DNA of 64,000 nt. Source: Pseudomonas sp. C1C7 (GTDB taxonomy: Bacteria; Pseudomonadota; Gammaproteobacteria; Pseudomonadales; Pseudomonadaceae). The first letter of the stretch is position 1; each line of letters starts with the position of its first letter. The notes beneath the pieces were generated by a model, which saw only the letters and a program-made list of their open reading frames with translations, was not told where the DNA came from and did not search any database. The translations under genes were made by a program, and so were the position numbers. The stretch lies in contig NZ_JABFMP010000004.1 in NCBI RefSeq assembly GCF_013359595.1, forward strand, positions 186,001 through 250,000. Direction: 5' to 3'. Shown here piece by piece: positions 62,294-64,000 of the stretch.

Positions 62294-64000
62294 ATGGCCG
62301 AGTCCGATAACTTTTCCTCTACCCATTCCGTGCAGGGGACCTACGCCGACCTGATCCTCGCCAACGGTCGCATCTACACCCAGGACCCGGCCAACCCGTG
62401 GGCCGAGGCCGTGGCGATTCGCGATGGCAAGTTGATCGGCGTTGCCAGCCTTGCCCAGATCGAAATGTTCAAGGGCCCGAACACCCGGGTGCATGACCTG
62501 CAAGGCGCGTTCTGCATGCCGGGCCTGCACGACATGCACACCCACCCGGACCTGGCCCTGGCGCCGCGCTACAGCGACGACCTGGATGTCGGCATCGAAG
62601 ACCCGACCCCCGAGCAGCTGCGCGAAAGCATCCTCGCCTATGCCGACAGCCATCCGGGCAACGGCTGGATCTACGGCCAATACTGGGTGCGCTATACCTT
62701 CCGCGAAGCCGGCCTGACCCCGGGTCGCGCCTGGCTCGACAGCGTCATGCCGGATCGACCCGTGGCCCTGCTGGACCGCATGTGGGGCACCATGATGGTC
62801 AACTCCAAAGCCCTGGAATTGGCGGGAATCGATCGTCACACCTCGGACCCGCGCAACGGCTATTTCGAGCGTGACGAACTGACCGGCGAACCCACCGGCC
62901 TGATGATCGACGGCGCCTACGCGATGATCCATGCCGCGATGCCGCCGACTCCGGTCAGCGTGCTGCGTCGTGCCTATCGCGACGGCGTGCACTTCCAGAG
63001 CTCCCGTGGGGTGACCGCGAGCAAGTACGTGCACGTCTGCGAGCAGCGTCTGCAAGCCCTGAAGGAACTGGACGACAGCGGCGAGCTGACCGTGCGCATC
63101 GAAGCGGCGATCAGTTGGCAGGACGATATCTTCCCGGTGCGTCGTCGCTGGGAACTGCTGGCCGGCGAGCGTCACTACTACCGCAGTGCGCGCCTGAGCG
63201 CCAACGCGGTGAAGTTCCACTTCGACGGTACCGTGGAGCCGAAATCTTCCTACCTGTTGACCCCATGGCCGGAAGAGAAGAGCTGGCGTGGCAAGCTCAA
63301 CCTGACCCCGGAACACATCACCGACATGGTGGTGGACATGGACCGCAAGGGCATCCGCGTGATCGCCCACTGCACCGGTGACGGCGCCTCCGACGTGTTC
63401 CTCGATGCCGTGGCCGAGGCTCGTCGCCGCAACGGTTTCAGCGGCGTGCGCCACCAGTGCGCCCACAGCACCTTGCTGCATCCGGGCAACCTGCCGCGCT
63501 TCAAGGAACTCAACGTCATCGCCGAGTTTTCCCCGGCGGCCTGGTACCCGACGCCGTTCGCCAGCGGTGCGCGCTCCGGCTACGGCCAGGAACGACTCAA
63601 GCGCATCTACGACTTCAAGGGCGTGCTGGCGGCGGGCGGCACCGCGGTGATGGGTACGGACTGGCCGGTGGCATCCATCGACCCGTGGCTGGCGCTGGAA
63701 ACCATGATCACCCGGCAGAACCCGTGGAACGACGATCCGGCCTGCTTCGGCGACCCGATCAGCCTCGAACAGGCGCTGAGCGTGATCACCAGCAACGGCG
63801 CGGTGGCCATGGGCCTGGAGCAGAGCACCGGCAGCCTGCAAGTGGGCAAGTCGGCTGACCTGATCGTGATCGATCGCGACCTGTTCGCCGCGCCTGCGCG
63901 CAACTACATCCACAAGACCCAGGTGTTGCTGACCTTCGTCGAAGGGCAACTGGTCTATGACCGCAACTCGACCCTGGAATCCGTCGGTCTCAAGGCCGTC
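62294..64000 (+). CDS. Amidohydrolase (YtcJ-like), 3' end outside window
   Basis: 569 residues are present with no stop, so the gene runs past the window end. It is an amidohydrolase of the YtcJ group: YADLILANGRIYTQDP start, metal-site HDMHTHPDL, later HCTGDGAS and RHQCAHSTLL, and GTDWPVASIDPW near the C-terminus. It hydrolyses an amide, guanidino or related C-N bond. It is 78 bases after the decarboxylase gene in the same direction, with AAAGGTGG upstream of ATG 62294. Substrate unknown. Confidence 0.9.
   Translation, partial: MAESDNFSSTHSVQGTYADLILANGRIYTQDPANPWAEAVAIRDGKLIGVASLAQIEMFKGPNTRVHDLQGAFCMPGLHDMHTHPDLALAPRYSDDLDVGIEDPTPEQLRESILAYADSHPGNGWIYGQYWVRYTFREAGLTPGRAWLDSVMPDRPVALLDRMWGTMMVNSKALELAGIDRHTSDPRNGYFERDELTGEPTGLMIDGAYAMIHAAMPPTPVSVLRRAYRDGVHFQSSRGVTASKYVHVCEQRLQALKELDDSGELTVRIEAAISWQDDIFPVRRRWELLAGERHYYRSARLSANAVKFHFDGTVEPKSSYLLTPWPEEKSWRGKLNLTPEHITDMVVDMDRKGIRVIAHCTGDGASDVFLDAVAEARRRNGFSGVRHQCAHSTLLHPGNLPRFKELNVIAEFSPAAWYPTPFASGARSGYGQERLKRIYDFKGVLAAGGTAVMGTDWPVASIDPWLALETMITRQNPWNDDPACFGDPISLEQALSVITSNGAVAMGLEQSTGSLQVGKSADLIVIDRDLFAAPARNYIHKTQVLLTFVEGQLVYDRNSTLESVGLKAV

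Noticed and set aside
62279..63949. A 556-residue open frame antisense to the amidohydrolase
   Set aside because: Shadow frame; no motifs and no ribosome site.

Overview
The window is high-GC chromosomal DNA from a fluorescent-group Pseudomonas (P. fluorescens-like). Three things point there. Genes are dense with strong G/C third-position use. Three families of short palindromic REP-type repeats recur between genes. The gene content is typical of the group: hmgABC with an IclR regulator, cyoABCDE, norR/hmp, a DUF3649-PepSY-DUF3325 iron operon, CheV, and a YebG-like SOS gene. No rRNA, tRNA, insertion sequence, prophage or CRISPR array was seen.

Layout. 1-5153: end of a DUF1302 gene, a DUF1329 gene and a MalT-type LuxR regulator. 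5292-11062: tyrosine/homogentisate catabolism (hmgR, hmgA, hmgB, hmgC) and an MFS transporter. 11147-18115: housekeeping and stress genes (SirB1-like, a leucine-dehydrogenase-like protein, YebG with a perfect LexA box, PsiE, DUF3509, L-serine dehydratase with a divergent LysR gene, HPF/RaiA-like). 18507-24918: an iron-uptake block (DUF3649, PepSY reductase-like, DUF3325, ECF sigma, FecR, TonB receptor) with two candidate Fur boxes. 25015-31820: AraC regulator, EamA exporter, DUF2165, GhrB-like reductase, small unknown genes, YkgJ, GNAT, CheV. 32076-34964: norR and hmp back to back around three NorR-type sites. 35170-41358: dsbB and cyoABCDE.

41672-54136 is the unusual part. A MocR regulator is divergent from about ten co-directional genes: MFS exporter, ATP-grasp ligase, RidA-like, cupin, GST, KamA-type radical SAM enzyme, class IV aminotransferase, TauD-type dioxygenase, AurF-type di-iron N-oxygenase and di-zinc MBL-fold hydrolase. 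A second MocR gene closes the block. There is no NRPS, PKS or carrier protein. The set looks like a small-molecule pathway for a modified, probably N-oxidised, amino acid or dipeptide. I know of no characterised pathway with this gene set. This is inference from gene content.

54354-64000: an unrecognised 234-aa protein, a four-gene polyamine-type ABC importer, a LysR regulator divergent from an AruI-like ThDP decarboxylase, and an amidohydrolase cut by the window edge. Together these suggest uptake and breakdown of a guanidino or polyamine-like compound.
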